Assembly: GCF_002251435.1 (NCBI RefSeq)
Contig: NZ_NPJI01000076.1
Coordinates: 1 to 64,000, forward strand
Origin: Prevotella sp. P2-180
Lineage (GTDB): Bacteria; Bacteroidota; Bacteroidia; Bacteroidales; Bacteroidaceae
Length of the DNA: 64,000 nucleotides
Direction: 5' to 3'
The notes beneath the pieces were generated by a model. It was not told the DNA's origin and searched no databases. It worked only from the letters and a program-made list of their open reading frames with translations. Positions 8,702 to 16,855 of this stretch are shown here, piece after piece (the stretch's first letter is position 1; each line of letters starts with the position of its first letter). The translations under genes and the position numbers were made by a program.

Positions 8702-9191
8702 ATCGGTGCTAACTTTTTTCTAGACAGAAATCCGTTAAATTGCGACAAAAAAAAGCGTGGAATCGTCCTGTTGTCTATTCCACGAACTGAGGCTCTTCCA
8801 ACTGCCTATCAAAGTTGAACAGACAACGTCAGAGCCCACGCCGATATGAAAATCATTACCGTAAAGAGACCTATATAAAGACTGCGTCCAAAAGGATACA
8901 ATCTATGCTTACAGGTCTCCACGGGATTGATATAATCACACCCGGGACATCTACCGTTGACCATATTCGAGACTTTGATACTGATAGTTTTGGAAGATTT
9001 CAGTTCGCCTTAAACACAGCGTCGATAAACGCCTTCTATGTCTGGATTGCCTTCCCACCCAATGCCCGCTTTCGTATAGATATGTCATGGTTGGCTTCAC
9101 TACACTCAGCACGGCGTAGGCTGCCGACTCGGTTATCATGAAAGAACTCGTCTTACAGCGACAACTGCGGTCTGGCTATACAATCCGACTG
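8702..9191 (-). other. Long structured 5' leader of the NusG-like operon
   Basis: About 490 nt separate the likely promoter from the NusG-like ATG. On the minus strand the leader can form a hairpin with outer arms at 8791-8796/8831-8836 (GGCTCT/AGAGCC) and inner arms at 8799-8803/8813-8817, followed by the terminator at 8747-8784. A 7-nt stretch in the terminator loop (8770-8776) is complementary to 8821-8827 (AGACAAC), so a pseudoknot or alternative fold is possible. An open frame of 62 codons (9139-8951) lies inside on the same strand; whether it is a leader peptide is unknown. The opposite strand also carries a 108-codon frame (8815-9141), judged non-coding. Confidence 0.5.
8747..8784 (-). 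terminator. Intrinsic terminator inside the leader
   Basis: Arms 8777-8784 and 8756-8763 (ATTCCACG/CGTGGAAT) give a perfect 8-bp stem with a 13-nt loop. On the minus transcript it is followed directly by a G-C pair and eight U residues (8754-8747). It lies 46 nt before the NusG-like start codon and would stop transcription before the gene unless it is overridden. Confidence 0.75.
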
Positions 9192-9223
9192 CAAAAATAC
9201 GAAAATTTATTGAGAAAAGACAA
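9192..9223 (-). promoter_or_regulatory. Bacteroidota-type promoter for the NusG-like operon
   Basis: On the minus strand TATTTTTG (9199-9192) matches the -7 box TAnnTTTG, with TTG (9223-9221) 21 nt upstream as a -33 element. Transcription would begin near 9185. Confidence 0.5.
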
Positions 9224-9445
9224 GAAATGGCAGGAAATACAAATACTATAACACAAATTTAAGACTATTTAAGCCAATACGCTTGAATATCTCGATTATT
9301 TTGTGTAATAAAGCGCACTGTAATAGATGACAAACATTCTAAAATATGCAAACTGCGCTACAAATAGAAAGCAAAAAGCGCACAGAGTGATACAACCATT
9401 TGGTATTTCTTCCCTGTACGCTATTATATAATTAAGGTGTAATGC
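9200..9445. other. Intergenic, AT-rich, no gene seen
   Basis: This stretch separates the RhuM-like gene from the NusG-like promoter. It contains two copies of AAAGCGCAC (near 9311 and 9373) but no convincing gene or hairpin terminator. Confidence 0.4.
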
Positions 9446-9841
9446 TTAACTGATACCTCTCGGCATCGTTCCATTCATCACGATAATCGTCGTTCGCCCC
9501 TGCTTTCCTGGAGTAGCTTGACATTCTTTGCGATTTCCTATCTTTTCAACAAGCCATCTTCTGAAAAGCAATGCTTGGTAAGTATCCACTTGCCATGCAA
9601 TGGCGACTATCACGTCTAAGCTATAGACATCAGCTGAATATCCATTTTCAAGTTTGATGTATTGTGAATGCTCAAAATCCTTTAGGACACCTTGCTTCCA
9701 AATTCGCTTGATAGCATTATTCACAAATGTACCTGTCACATACAACAGTTCTGCTATTTCCCAAGCAGTCATCCATACCTCACCATGATGTGGAGCGTAG
9801 ATAACCATGTTTTCCTGTATTGTTATCACTTGTCGTTTCAT
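9446..9841 (-). CDS. RhuM-like DNA-binding-type protein next to integrase
   Basis: A 131-residue product from the ATG at 9841. A longer reading from 9901 overlaps the integrase and is less likely, since 9841 lies one base after the integrase TAG. The middle part (WMTAWEIAELLYVTGTFVNNAIKRI) looks like a helix-turn-helix. The segment YSLDVIVAIAWQVDTYQALL resembles the conserved core of the RhuM family (YNLDxIIxVGYRV). RhuM-type genes occur in islands and beside restriction and toxin genes, with unknown molecular role. It is probably co-transcribed with the integrase and may regulate it or help as an excision factor; that is inference. Confidence 0.65.
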   Translation of the reverse strand: MKRQVITIQENMVIYAPHHGEVWMTAWEIAELLYVTGTFVNNAIKRIWKQGVLKDFEHSQYIKLENGYSADVYSLDVIVAIAWQVDTYQALLFRRWLVEKIGNRKECQATPGKQGRTTIIVMNGTMPRGIS

Positions 9842-9842
9842 A

Positions 9843-11108
9843 CTATGCCTTTTTTGTGTTTGTATTATCGCTGCAAACATTCCCGAATGTGAATTCCTCA
9901 ATGTGATTGAGTTGTTGGGACAACTTTTCTACATCCTTGCTCAACTTTTCCTTGGTAATCTTGGCGTACACTTGCGTGGTCTTGATGTCTTTGTGACCAA
10001 GCATGGAACTTACTGTTTCTATTGGTACACCATTGGAGAGGCAAACCGAGGTTGCGAACGAGTGCCTTGCCACGTGCCAGGAAAGTGGCTTGGTGATACC
10101 GCATTTCTTTCCCAATCTTTTGAGCGAACGCAGACAATTTCTATAAGGTGGTACAGGAAAGACTCTGCCATCCTTGCACAATCCACGATATTTCTCCATT
10201 ATCTGCTTGGGATAGTCAAGCAACTTGATGTCGGCTTCCGTTCCTGTCTTCTGTCGGTGGATAACAATCCACTCGCCATCGTCAAAAAATGTCTTGATGT
10301 TCTCTTCCTTCAAGTTGTACAGGTCAATGAATGCGAGACCTGTGAAACAGCAAAATAGATACAAGTCACGCACCAACCCCATATGTTTTCTGGTGATAGG
10401 AGTTTCCATCAACAGGTTAATTTCTTCTTTTGTCAGAATCTCCCTTGTTGTTTCCTTGTTCTTGTACTCGTATCGTCTGAAAGGGTCTTTGACGAGCCAC
10501 TCGTTATCAATCGCCCGAAAAATCATGGCACGGAGATTACGGACAAACACCATTGCGGAATTTATCTTCAGTTGCTTGTCTATTCTAAGGAATGTCTCAT
10601 AGTTCGTAATAAACGGCAGGGACAATTCTTTCAAGGCAATGTCCTTTACACGATAATGCGACTGCAAAAACTCGCCCACGTAAGCACAACCGATTCTATA
10701 TTTTGTGAATGTGCTCAAAGATTTCATGCCAGCCTTGTATTGTTTTTCCATTTCATCCCTGCTTTGCTCATAGACTTTCATCAAGGTATGGCAGCGATAC
10801 TCCAATCCAAGAAAGGCGTTCTTAACCTTGTCGGCAGTGACGAAGTTGTCTCTGTCCATAATCTCCTGATAATGCTTACTGATACTCACACGCATTTTGT
10901 CCAATTTGCGGTTCACTTCCAAAGCCTGCATACTCTTACCTATCATGCGTCCGCCCTTGGTATCCCACAAATTGGGATTCGCAGTCATCTTGCAACTGAA
11001 CTGTGCCTGTGTTCCGTCCACAGTGATACGTCCCATAACTGGAACTGTACCATCTTTCTTTACTACCTGTCTTTTGAGGTAGAAGATAATTGAAAATGTA
11101 CTCTTCAT
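9843..11108 (-). CDS. Tyrosine recombinase / integrase (Bacteroidota mobile-element type)
   Basis: A 421-residue integrase from the ATG at 11108, chosen because the longer start at 11132 lies inside the probable -7 box. It has an N-terminal arm-binding domain (STFSIIFYLKRQ), a SAM-like core-binding domain (~105-215) and a catalytic domain. Visible catalytic residues are His345 and Arg348 (HVAR), His372 (LGH) and Tyr381 (VYAKI). The first catalytic Arg is replaced by Ala259 (CFTGLAFIDL). Loss of that Arg is also known in IntDOT of the Bacteroides element CTnDOT, so activity is not excluded. It marks the mobile origin of the flanking AT-rich genes. Confidence 0.9.
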   Translation of the reverse strand: MKSTFSIIFYLKRQVVKKDGTVPVMGRITVDGTQAQFSCKMTANPNLWDTKGGRMIGKSMQALEVNRKLDKMRVSISKHYQEIMDRDNFVTADKVKNAFLGLEYRCHTLMKVYEQSRDEMEKQYKAGMKSLSTFTKYRIGCAYVGEFLQSHYRVKDIALKELSLPFITNYETFLRIDKQLKINSAMVFVRNLRAMIFRAIDNEWLVKDPFRRYEYKNKETTREILTKEEINLLMETPITRKHMGLVRDLYLFCCFTGLAFIDLYNLKEENIKTFFDDGEWIVIHRQKTGTEADIKLLDYPKQIMEKYRGLCKDGRVFPVPPYRNCLRSLKRLGKKCGITKPLSWHVARHSFATSVCLSNGVPIETVSSMLGHKDIKTTQVYAKITKEKLSKDVEKLSQQLNHIEEFTFGNVCSDNTNTKKA

Positions 11109-11129
11109 AACGTCATTCTTTTTTGCGTT

Positions 11130-11137
11130 CAAAATTA
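11130..11137 (-). promoter_or_regulatory. -7 box of the integrase gene
   Basis: TAATTTTG on the minus strand matches TAnnTTTG. A transcript starting near 11124 would give a short leader before the ATG at 11108. No clear -33 element is seen. Confidence 0.4.
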
Positions 11138-11164
11138 ATACATGAAGAGTCTTTTCTTGCTACG

Positions 11165-11205
11165 CATTTCACGGCATTTCACGGCAAATTTGGTTCGTAA
11201 CCAAA
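11165..11205. repeat. Tandem 10-mer and adjacent inverted repeat
   Basis: CATTTCACGG occurs twice in direct succession (11165-11174, 11175-11184). It is followed by TTTGGTT-cgt-AACCAAA, an inverted repeat with 7-bp arms at 11189-11205. Possible recombinase-binding sites. Confidence 0.5.
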
Positions 11206-11387
11206 AACCTTACGTTGCTCATTAGTAACTCACTATAAATCAGAGCGTTCAAATCCAATTCGTAACCTTCCTTATTCTTCCGAACCTCAACATTCCCCAT
11301 TTGGGGTATAGGTTACGGATAGGTAACATTCCTCTGTCTCATCTTGTCGTATTCCCATCTTCGTCTGTCCTCGCCACTTTTAACCAA

Positions 11388-11427
11388 AATGAGGAAAGTA
11401 ACTGATAACCAGTAAACTTTCCTCATT
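11388..11427 (-). terminator. Long hairpin, likely terminator of the upstream exported-protein gene
   Basis: Perfect 12-bp arms (AATGAGGAAAGT at 11388-11399 and ACTTTCCTCATT at 11416-11427) enclose a second small hairpin (ACTG/CAGT). On the minus strand it is followed by TTTT. It lies about 100 nt after the stop of the 11531-13531 gene. An integrase-binding role is an alternative. Confidence 0.45.
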
Positions 11428-11530
11428 CTTCTCTCAAACACTTTTTATATGCACTTTCACGTCGGAAAAGTCACTTTTAGCTTTATCAGAGTAGTAATCT
11501 ATTATCCGGTTACTACCTTCCTTATCCTGT

Positions 11531-13531
11531 TTATTTTATAACCTTCACACGCTTGCCATTCTGCATCTCGATGATGTTCAGGCCCTTCTGCATACCATTA
11601 AGGCGCATTCCGTTGGCATTGTAAATAGAGCGGGTGGCAGTCTTGTCGGTAAGGGCGGAGTTGATGCCTGTGGCAACTGTAGGCACTGCCATATCGGCAT
11701 TCATCACACTGCCGTTCGCACCATTTAATATTTCCACCACAAGGCGCAGTTTGTCCTTGTCCTGCACGAGCGGATTGCCCTCAAGCTCGAATGTACCGCT
11801 CACAGTATATTCCTTACCCTTAACTATACTGCCCTTCTTGTCTAAGTCTATGCCAAATAACGGAAAGGATGTGCAGTCAATCACCACGTTGTCATACTCT
11901 AATCCCTTAACAGACTTATCTGCCTCAAGGAAGTCTTTGAAATCGTCATTGAAGATGGAATATTCTCCAGAAACGAGATTGTACATATCCCAACCGTCTC
12001 CTTCACCCTTCATGTCGTCGTGCACAAGATATACAGAATAACTATATGGGTTTCTGTCCCTGTCATAATTGAATGTAGTGGTGAATGAATAAGAGATGGC
12101 TGTCTTCTCTTCGTCAACGAACGATGCTGTCAGTTTAACATCTCCCTCGGAAGTGCGTGCCAAGGCTGCGTCCATCGCCTTGTCATTGGTGAACGGCAAT
12201 TTATATTCGCCATCCTCAATTACATAAGACCCATAGGGTGTCAGATAGCAATAGCGTCTGTCAATTGTCATCGACACTGGATTATTGTAATAAAAGAGGA
12301 ACAATGACTTGGTTTTATCAACTGACATCGCATCTGAAATGTGCAGGCCCAAGGGAATATAGTCATCCCCATACAGTTCCTTCAGCTTTTTGTCGGCTAC
12401 AAGTACCATTGGCGACAAACCGTGGTTGACGTTCTCAAAATAATAAACCAATGACTTGCGGTGGGATGATTCAGCCACTGTAAATAGTCTGCAGCTGTCT
12501 GCCACAGTTCTTTCGCAGGTGTTGGGTTGTCCATTGACTTTTGATATTTCAAAATCGAACGAATGCCATCCCTCTTCTTTGGGGAATGACAGTGTCAATG
12601 GCATATATCCAATCGATTTAGCTAATACAGGCTCTTCGGGAGTATAGTTGCCTTCCTTTATGGTCTCGCCGTCAATGGTGATCTTGTAGTCAAAGTCAGT
12701 CATCTTGTGTCCCGACTCGTTTAAGAATGCCAAGCCCATGTCAAGTTTCTCATTGGGCGTACCGAATATCTCATAGAAATAGTAAGGCATTACACTGTTC
12801 TTTGTGGCATCTTTTGACTTTAGCCTAAACAAGGCATAAAGAGGACCGTATTCTTCTCCGTAGTAATACCAGTCACCATCACCGATCTTGATCTGTAATG
12901 ATTCCGATTCGGCTGGAATCACATTATAGTCGGCGTCCACGAAGGCAGAAAATAAGGGAAATTCACCATCTTCCTCGATGTCGAATGAATATCCCATATA
13001 GGCACCGTATTCAGGCACAAGGAATGGCTCCTTGAACTCAACCTCCAAGGTGTAATTGTCATCATCAGGGACTACGACTTCCACCACATTCTCTGGATTT
13101 TTTTTACTTTCGCCAATCCACACCTTCACTTTTTTGCCGGCGAATGTGCTTCTGTCAAAAGTGAGAACGACTGCATCAAATGTACATCCCTCATACGTTG
13201 CAGGAATCTCTGTTGCCACTGAATAAGAGCCCTTTTTCGTATAATACCATCGACATGGAAAAAAATCATCAGGCATCTGATACAATGGCATGTAATCGCT
13301 TTCTTCAAAATCGTCAATGATTCCAGGCGCCCTTGTCGGGGCTTTGCTTTCTGGATTAAACTTACTGACGCGTTGAATGTCCTTCTTCAGTAATTCACCT
13401 TCGCGAATCTGCATTTTCTGAGTTGCCGTATTAAGCAAGGCATCTCTCAACTCATTTCTCTTAAACTGCGCAGTAGCTGTCGATGCAATAAAGACAGCCA
13501 AGGCTACTAATAGACTTCTTGTTGCTGACAT
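11531..13531 (-). CDS. Exported Omp28-like protein, paralogue A
   Basis: A 666-residue protein with a signal peptide (MSATRSLLVALAVFIAS, cleavage near TATAQ). The centre contains an Omp28-like, thioredoxin-fold region recognisable by RKSLVYYFENV..., KKLKELYG and LGLHIS, at the place where Omp28 proteins carry 'C-x-x-C'; here both Cys are gone. The last ~35 residues (YNANGMRLNGMQKGLNII...) look like the short C-terminal sorting-type tail common in Prevotella secreted proteins. It is paralogous to the 623-residue protein at 14888-16759. It has its own promoter and operator-like repeats upstream. Probably a surface or secreted structural protein; no enzymatic role can be supported. Confidence 0.7.
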   Translation of the reverse strand: MSATRSLLVALAVFIASTATAQFKRNELRDALLNTATQKMQIREGELLKKDIQRVSKFNPESKAPTRAPGIIDDFEESDYMPLYQMPDDFFPCRWYYTKKGSYSVATEIPATYEGCTFDAVVLTFDRSTFAGKKVKVWIGESKKNPENVVEVVVPDDDNYTLEVEFKEPFLVPEYGAYMGYSFDIEEDGEFPLFSAFVDADYNVIPAESESLQIKIGDGDWYYYGEEYGPLYALFRLKSKDATKNSVMPYYFYEIFGTPNEKLDMGLAFLNESGHKMTDFDYKITIDGETIKEGNYTPEEPVLAKSIGYMPLTLSFPKEEGWHSFDFEISKVNGQPNTCERTVADSCRLFTVAESSHRKSLVYYFENVNHGLSPMVLVADKKLKELYGDDYIPLGLHISDAMSVDKTKSLFLFYYNNPVSMTIDRRYCYLTPYGSYVIEDGEYKLPFTNDKAMDAALARTSEGDVKLTASFVDEEKTAISYSFTTTFNYDRDRNPYSYSVYLVHDDMKGEGDGWDMYNLVSGEYSIFNDDFKDFLEADKSVKGLEYDNVVIDCTSFPLFGIDLDKKGSIVKGKEYTVSGTFELEGNPLVQDKDKLRLVVEILNGANGSVMNADMAVPTVATGINSALTDKTATRSIYNANGMRLNGMQKGLNIIEMQNGKRVKVIK

Positions 13532-13622
13532 AATTGAATAGTATTTAATTAATTAATCCACTTTACTTTTTCACCTAAATTATATTTATATGCTTGACAT
13601 GTGTCGAGTTATAATTCCGCTG

Positions 13623-13690
13623 CAAAGTTACGAATAATAACCGAAAGTCACTTGTCAATAAAGAAAAACTTTCGGTCAATAAAGAAAAAA
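13623..13690 (-). promoter_or_regulatory. Promoter and 21-bp spaced direct repeats upstream of paralogue A
   Basis: TAACTTTG (minus, 13630-13623) is the -7 box, about 90 nt before the ATG. Upstream, the plus-strand word GTCAATAAAGAAAAA occurs at 13654 and again at 13675, exactly 21 bp apart. An inverted CCGAAAGT/ACTTTCGG pair overlaps the repeats. The spacing is typical of an AraC-family operator. Confidence 0.6.
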
Positions 13691-13722
13691 GTGACTTTTC
13701 ACGTCGGAAAAGCCACTTTTAT
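13685..13722 (-). terminator. Terminator after the FISUMP lipoprotein
   Basis: On the minus strand AAGTGGCTTTTC pairs with GAAAAGTCACTT around a 6-nt loop and is followed by a T-rich run. It overlaps the upstream repeat of the next gene, so terminator and operator share DNA. Confidence 0.6.
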
Positions 13723-13737
13723 TATTAATAATGATTA

Positions 13738-14565
13738 TTATTCAGCCACGAGTCGTACAGGGCGAATGACACAGCCTGTCATCCTGCGGCATGTCGTGAA
13801 CACTCCCGCAGAGCCTTCTCCAAATCCCATACCCCATATATTATAAGGTGTACCAAGGGTAGAGCTGAGATAATTACCCTGAATGCCTACATAGAGGAAT
13901 TCCTTCTCAATTATTCTACCTGTTGCAGGCAGGAAGATGTAGTTGTCAGGATTCGACTTGCTTGAAATCTTCATTCCCGGTTTTCCCGTCTCGTCGATGA
14001 AGGTCATTTTCATTTCTCCGTCCTTGCCCCATGTAACCGATTGGTTGTTGGCATCCAACAGGGCTTGCCATACGGCACGCGACGGAATCTGCCAGTCGCC
14101 TCCGAGCAAGTTGTGGGCAGCATCATCTTCTGCCGACAACTGCTCGTTCTCGTTTTGGTATTTCGTGTATCGTGTTCCGTCATAATATTGCGCATTACCC
14201 AATGTATATCCATCCGTCTTGCCCGAAATCCATGCCGTGGGAGACAAAGATGTGGCAGTGCGCTCGTATGCTGTACACCATGGTTCAGGAGCTGCCCATG
14301 AGAAAAAGTCGCCGAAGTCACTCTCAGCCTTGGCAAGCCCCCTCGCCGTCAGGTTGGTCTTGGCAAAGATAAGTCTGTAGTTCTTACCGTCGATGTTAAA
14401 CACTCCCATATCCACCTGTTGCGAAGGCTCCACCACTCCATTCTTTTGGATAACATAAGAGCCTGCCTTGTTGTCGTTGTCATCGTCGGAACATGCCGAC
14501 AATGTCGAAACTGTAAATACGCCTGCTATCGCAAGCCACATTACTGCAAAAAGAGTCTTCTTCAT
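13738..14565 (-). CDS. FISUMP-domain-like lipoprotein
   Basis: A 275-residue lipoprotein. The signal peptide ends in the lipobox STLSAC, followed by Ser-Asp-rich sequence. The remainder resembles the Fibrobacter succinogenes major paralogous (FISUMP) domain: LLGGDWQIPSRAVWQALLDA, a FLPATGR-type strand and a terminal RMTGCVIRPVRLV. These domains are found on bacterial surface proteins, and their ligand is usually unknown. It lies between the two Omp28-like paralogues with its own promoter and terminator, and its upstream region is nearly identical to that of paralogue A, so co-regulation is likely. Confidence 0.75.
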   Translation of the reverse strand: MKKTLFAVMWLAIAGVFTVSTLSACSDDDNDNKAGSYVIQKNGVVEPSQQVDMGVFNIDGKNYRLIFAKTNLTARGLAKAESDFGDFFSWAAPEPWCTAYERTATSLSPTAWISGKTDGYTLGNAQYYDGTRYTKYQNENEQLSAEDDAAHNLLGGDWQIPSRAVWQALLDANNQSVTWGKDGEMKMTFIDETGKPGMKISSKSNPDNYIFLPATGRIIEKEFLYVGIQGNYLSSTLGTPYNIWGMGFGEGSAGVFTTCRRMTGCVIRPVRLVAE

Positions 14566-14759
14566 TTTTTATTCATATTACTAATTATTTTGGTTATCAA
14601 TGACGATTATTATCTTATTCGCTCTCTGTCGAAGCCTGTCGGGTGTAAACCCTGGAGAAGTTGTGCCCTACCATGGTCATCTGAAATGTTTTAACGCTTT
14701 GTATGTCATAATTTTCATTGTTTAATCATATTATTACTTCTAATTCAAATTATTGGCTG

Positions 14760-14825
14760 CAAAGTTACGAAAAATATCCGAAAGTCACTTGTCAATAAAG
14801 AAAACTTTCGGTCAATAAAGAAAAA
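14760..14825 (-). promoter_or_regulatory. Promoter and direct repeats upstream of the FISUMP lipoprotein
   Basis: TAACTTTG on the minus strand (14767-14760) is the -7 box. The plus-strand word GTCAATAAAGAAAA occurs at 14791 and 14811 (20 bp apart), and the whole module is nearly identical to 13641-13720. Confidence 0.6.
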
Positions 14826-14854
14826 AGTGGCTTTTCGCGACGGAAAAGCCACTT
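14821..14854 (-). terminator. Terminator after paralogue B
   Basis: Perfect 12-bp stem (AAGTGGCTTTTC 14825-14836, GAAAAGCCACTT 14843-14854) with a 6-nt loop. The minus transcript continues in TTTTTT. Confidence 0.8.
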
Positions 14855-14887
14855 CATTCCTAATTTCTAATCCCTAATTCCTCATTC

Positions 14888-16759
14888 CTAATTTTTAATC
14901 CTCACCTTTCCACCTTTTATATATATGCCCTTCTCGGTCTTCATCTCAATGCCGCGGAGGTTATAGATTTGGTCGGGAACAATTGCTTTTGTCGATTCCT
15001 TTATGCTTTCTATTGAAGTGGCATTGCCAAGCGACACTTCAGCGGCATTCACTACGGTGCCTCCCTCATTGACAAGCATTGCCACAAGGTGAAGGTTGTT
15101 CTTGTCGCGGATGTCTATCTCCGACAAGTCGAGAGTGGTGCTGTATGTCTGTGGAACATTCTTGACAATTGGAGCCATTATGCTGCCATCAATGCCGGTC
15201 AATGCGCCCCAACATGCCCTTACTACATTCTCAAAAATATATCCCGGAATGATGGGCACTGCCTGTACAAACCAGTCAAACTCCTCGGGCAGTTCTTCCT
15301 CGCTGCCGCTGTAGGCATTTGAGATTGCCTCGTTCCACCAGTTGTCATCATCTTTGCCAACAGCCTGAATAGGGCTTTCCTTCAGATACAGCTCAAGATG
15401 ATAGGGAGCATCCTCACGGTCATAGAGGAATGTTGTGGTCACATCCACGTCAATAGTTGTTCCCTCGTCGCTATGCCATCTTGCGTCGATGCCGACAGTG
15501 GCTTCCGAAGTGATGGCATTGATATAGTCGAAAGCCTCGTTGGTGGAGTAAACCATCTCGCCAGATTTCTCATAAAGATGATAGCCACGATAAGGGTCGA
15601 TGGCTGGAAGAGCACGGTCGAAGCAGAAATTATTGAGATTGTTGTAATAGTACTTCCTCACCACTTCCTGATAGTCGGCGCATTCCCAATAGTCGTCGCT
15701 ATTAGCACCAAGGATTATCGCCTTACCGCCGTAAAGTTCCTTCAGTTTGCGCTCGCCAATAATGTTAAGTGGCATCATGCCGAGTCCCGCCGACCTAAAG
15801 CTCTCCACGATGGTGTTTCTTGGTGCAGACTTCGGCACAGTGACAAGCATCAGCTTCATGCTCCTTGCGTCTGACGTATTTTCCACTCCATCCACCTTTG
15901 TAATATCTATGTCCATCGAATGGCAGCCATCAGTGTCGGGAGCGTCAATCTTGCCTACTATAGAGCTAAGTCCGAATGCCTTAAACTGATACTGGAACGT
16001 ATAGGTGAATTCTTTTGCCTCGCCGCCGTCAATGCTCACGGTATAAGTCAATGACTGGATGTCCTTGGCACTGCGGTTCTTCACTGGCAGTATGTACTCA
16101 AAGTCCTTTTCGCCTGTCAGTTTCACGTATTCAGTCTTTTCATACAGAGCCACACTATTGTCCTCCACATTCCTTGCCTTTACGTGAGCCGTCACCGCAG
16201 CTGCACCGAATGTGTCGCCTAATGATGACCATTGCAGTTCCGGGCCTCCTTGTATGAACATACTCTTGTCAGCTGGTAAAGGCCATCCGTCAGGAGAGTC
16301 AGTCCATGTGTTCATGGCCGATGCCATTCCGTCGGTTGGTGTCACCTTATATCCGATGTAGGCACCTCCGAAGGGCACTATGAAGTCCTCTGGCAGTTTT
16401 GCTCTCACTCGCCATTTGCCCTGGGCATCGGCCTCGGTAGGCAGTTCTGTAGGAGTGAGCACAATGTCAAGGTTGTTGATGTCTTTACTCAGTTTGCGTG
16501 TCACAAAGAGTTTGATGTCTGTGAGTTGCGATATGTCGGAGGCATAGAACGCCACCTCGTCAATCACGCATCCCTCCATATCCTGAGGAATCATTGCAGC
16601 CACATTAACCTCGGCTGTAGAGAATGTACCCATAGACCATAGATAGCCTTCCGGCTGGTCGTTCCACCAGTAGTTTTCCTCTACCACATGCTTTTGTGCC
16701 ATTGCAGAAGCCGCTATTGTCAGCATAACTGCAATCAATAAAAAGCTTTTCTTTTTCAT
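14888..16759 (-). CDS. Exported Omp28-like protein, paralogue B
   Basis: A 623-residue protein with a clear signal peptide (FLLIAVMLTIAASAMAQ). The first ~220 residues are beta-rich. Around 320-370 lies the Omp28-like segment (RNTIVESFRSAGLGMMP, ERKLKELYGGKAIILGANS), aligned with the same region of the 666-residue paralogue (KKLKELYG) and likewise lacking the CxxC of Omp28/thioredoxin folds. The C-terminus (IYNLRGIEMKTEKGIYIKGG) is a YNLxG-type tail seen on Prevotella exported proteins. Terminator and promoter frame it as a single gene. It may have arisen by duplication together with paralogue A. Function unknown. Confidence 0.7.
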   Translation of the reverse strand: MKKKSFLLIAVMLTIAASAMAQKHVVEENYWWNDQPEGYLWSMGTFSTAEVNVAAMIPQDMEGCVIDEVAFYASDISQLTDIKLFVTRKLSKDINNLDIVLTPTELPTEADAQGKWRVRAKLPEDFIVPFGGAYIGYKVTPTDGMASAMNTWTDSPDGWPLPADKSMFIQGGPELQWSSLGDTFGAAAVTAHVKARNVEDNSVALYEKTEYVKLTGEKDFEYILPVKNRSAKDIQSLTYTVSIDGGEAKEFTYTFQYQFKAFGLSSIVGKIDAPDTDGCHSMDIDITKVDGVENTSDARSMKLMLVTVPKSAPRNTIVESFRSAGLGMMPLNIIGERKLKELYGGKAIILGANSDDYWECADYQEVVRKYYYNNLNNFCFDRALPAIDPYRGYHLYEKSGEMVYSTNEAFDYINAITSEATVGIDARWHSDEGTTIDVDVTTTFLYDREDAPYHLELYLKESPIQAVGKDDDNWWNEAISNAYSGSEEELPEEFDWFVQAVPIIPGYIFENVVRACWGALTGIDGSIMAPIVKNVPQTYSTTLDLSEIDIRDKNNLHLVAMLVNEGGTVVNAAEVSLGNATSIESIKESTKAIVPDQIYNLRGIEMKTEKGIYIKGGKVRIKN

Positions 16760-16793
16760 ATAATAATTATTTTTGTTATTTTCAAAAACGCTG

Positions 16794-16845
16794 CAAAGTT
16801 AATTGGAAAAAGGGAAACAGGAATGTCAAAACGGAAAAAAGTTAC
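16794..16845 (-). promoter_or_regulatory. Promoter and degenerate direct repeat upstream of paralogue B
   Basis: TAACTTTG on the minus strand (16801-16794) is the -7 box. TTGGAAAAAGGG at 16803 and TGTCAAAACGG at 16824 form a weak direct repeat with 21-bp spacing; the second copy matches the strong repeat at 18111. Confidence 0.45.
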
Positions 16846-16855
16846 AAATTCACCG

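Larger units (their letters stand above)
11138..11530. other. Integrase-proximal intergenic region with several repeats
   Basis: No gene is seen. The stretch contains a tandem repeat (11165-11184), an inverted repeat (11189-11205), several GTTAC/GTAAC words, a hairpin (11388-11427) and a degenerate copy of the GTGACTTTTC-type hairpin near 11452-11475. The cluster of short repeats beside an integrase could include its arm- or core-binding sites, but no att core can be named from one copy. Confidence 0.4.
14566..14887. other. Leader, promoter and terminator region between exported-protein genes
   Basis: The gap holds a ~190-nt leader of the FISUMP lipoprotein, its promoter and operator-like repeats, the terminator of the upstream paralogue B gene, and a short-period repeat (TAATTC/CCTAAT words, about 14855-14900) running into the end of paralogue B. 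No further gene is seen. Confidence 0.6.

Noticed and set aside
8815..9141. 108-codon plus-strand open frame opposite the NusG leader
   Set aside because: It overlaps the structured leader and terminator, has no recognisable domain and no plausible promoter; the region is better explained as leader RNA.
8702..9223. Invertible promoter segment as in Bacteroides capsule loci
   Set aside because: No pair of long inverted repeats flanking the putative promoter could be found.
9807..11093. Long plus-strand frames opposite the integrase
   Set aside because: They are antisense shadows of a clear integrase and show Cys/His/Leu-rich composition without motifs.
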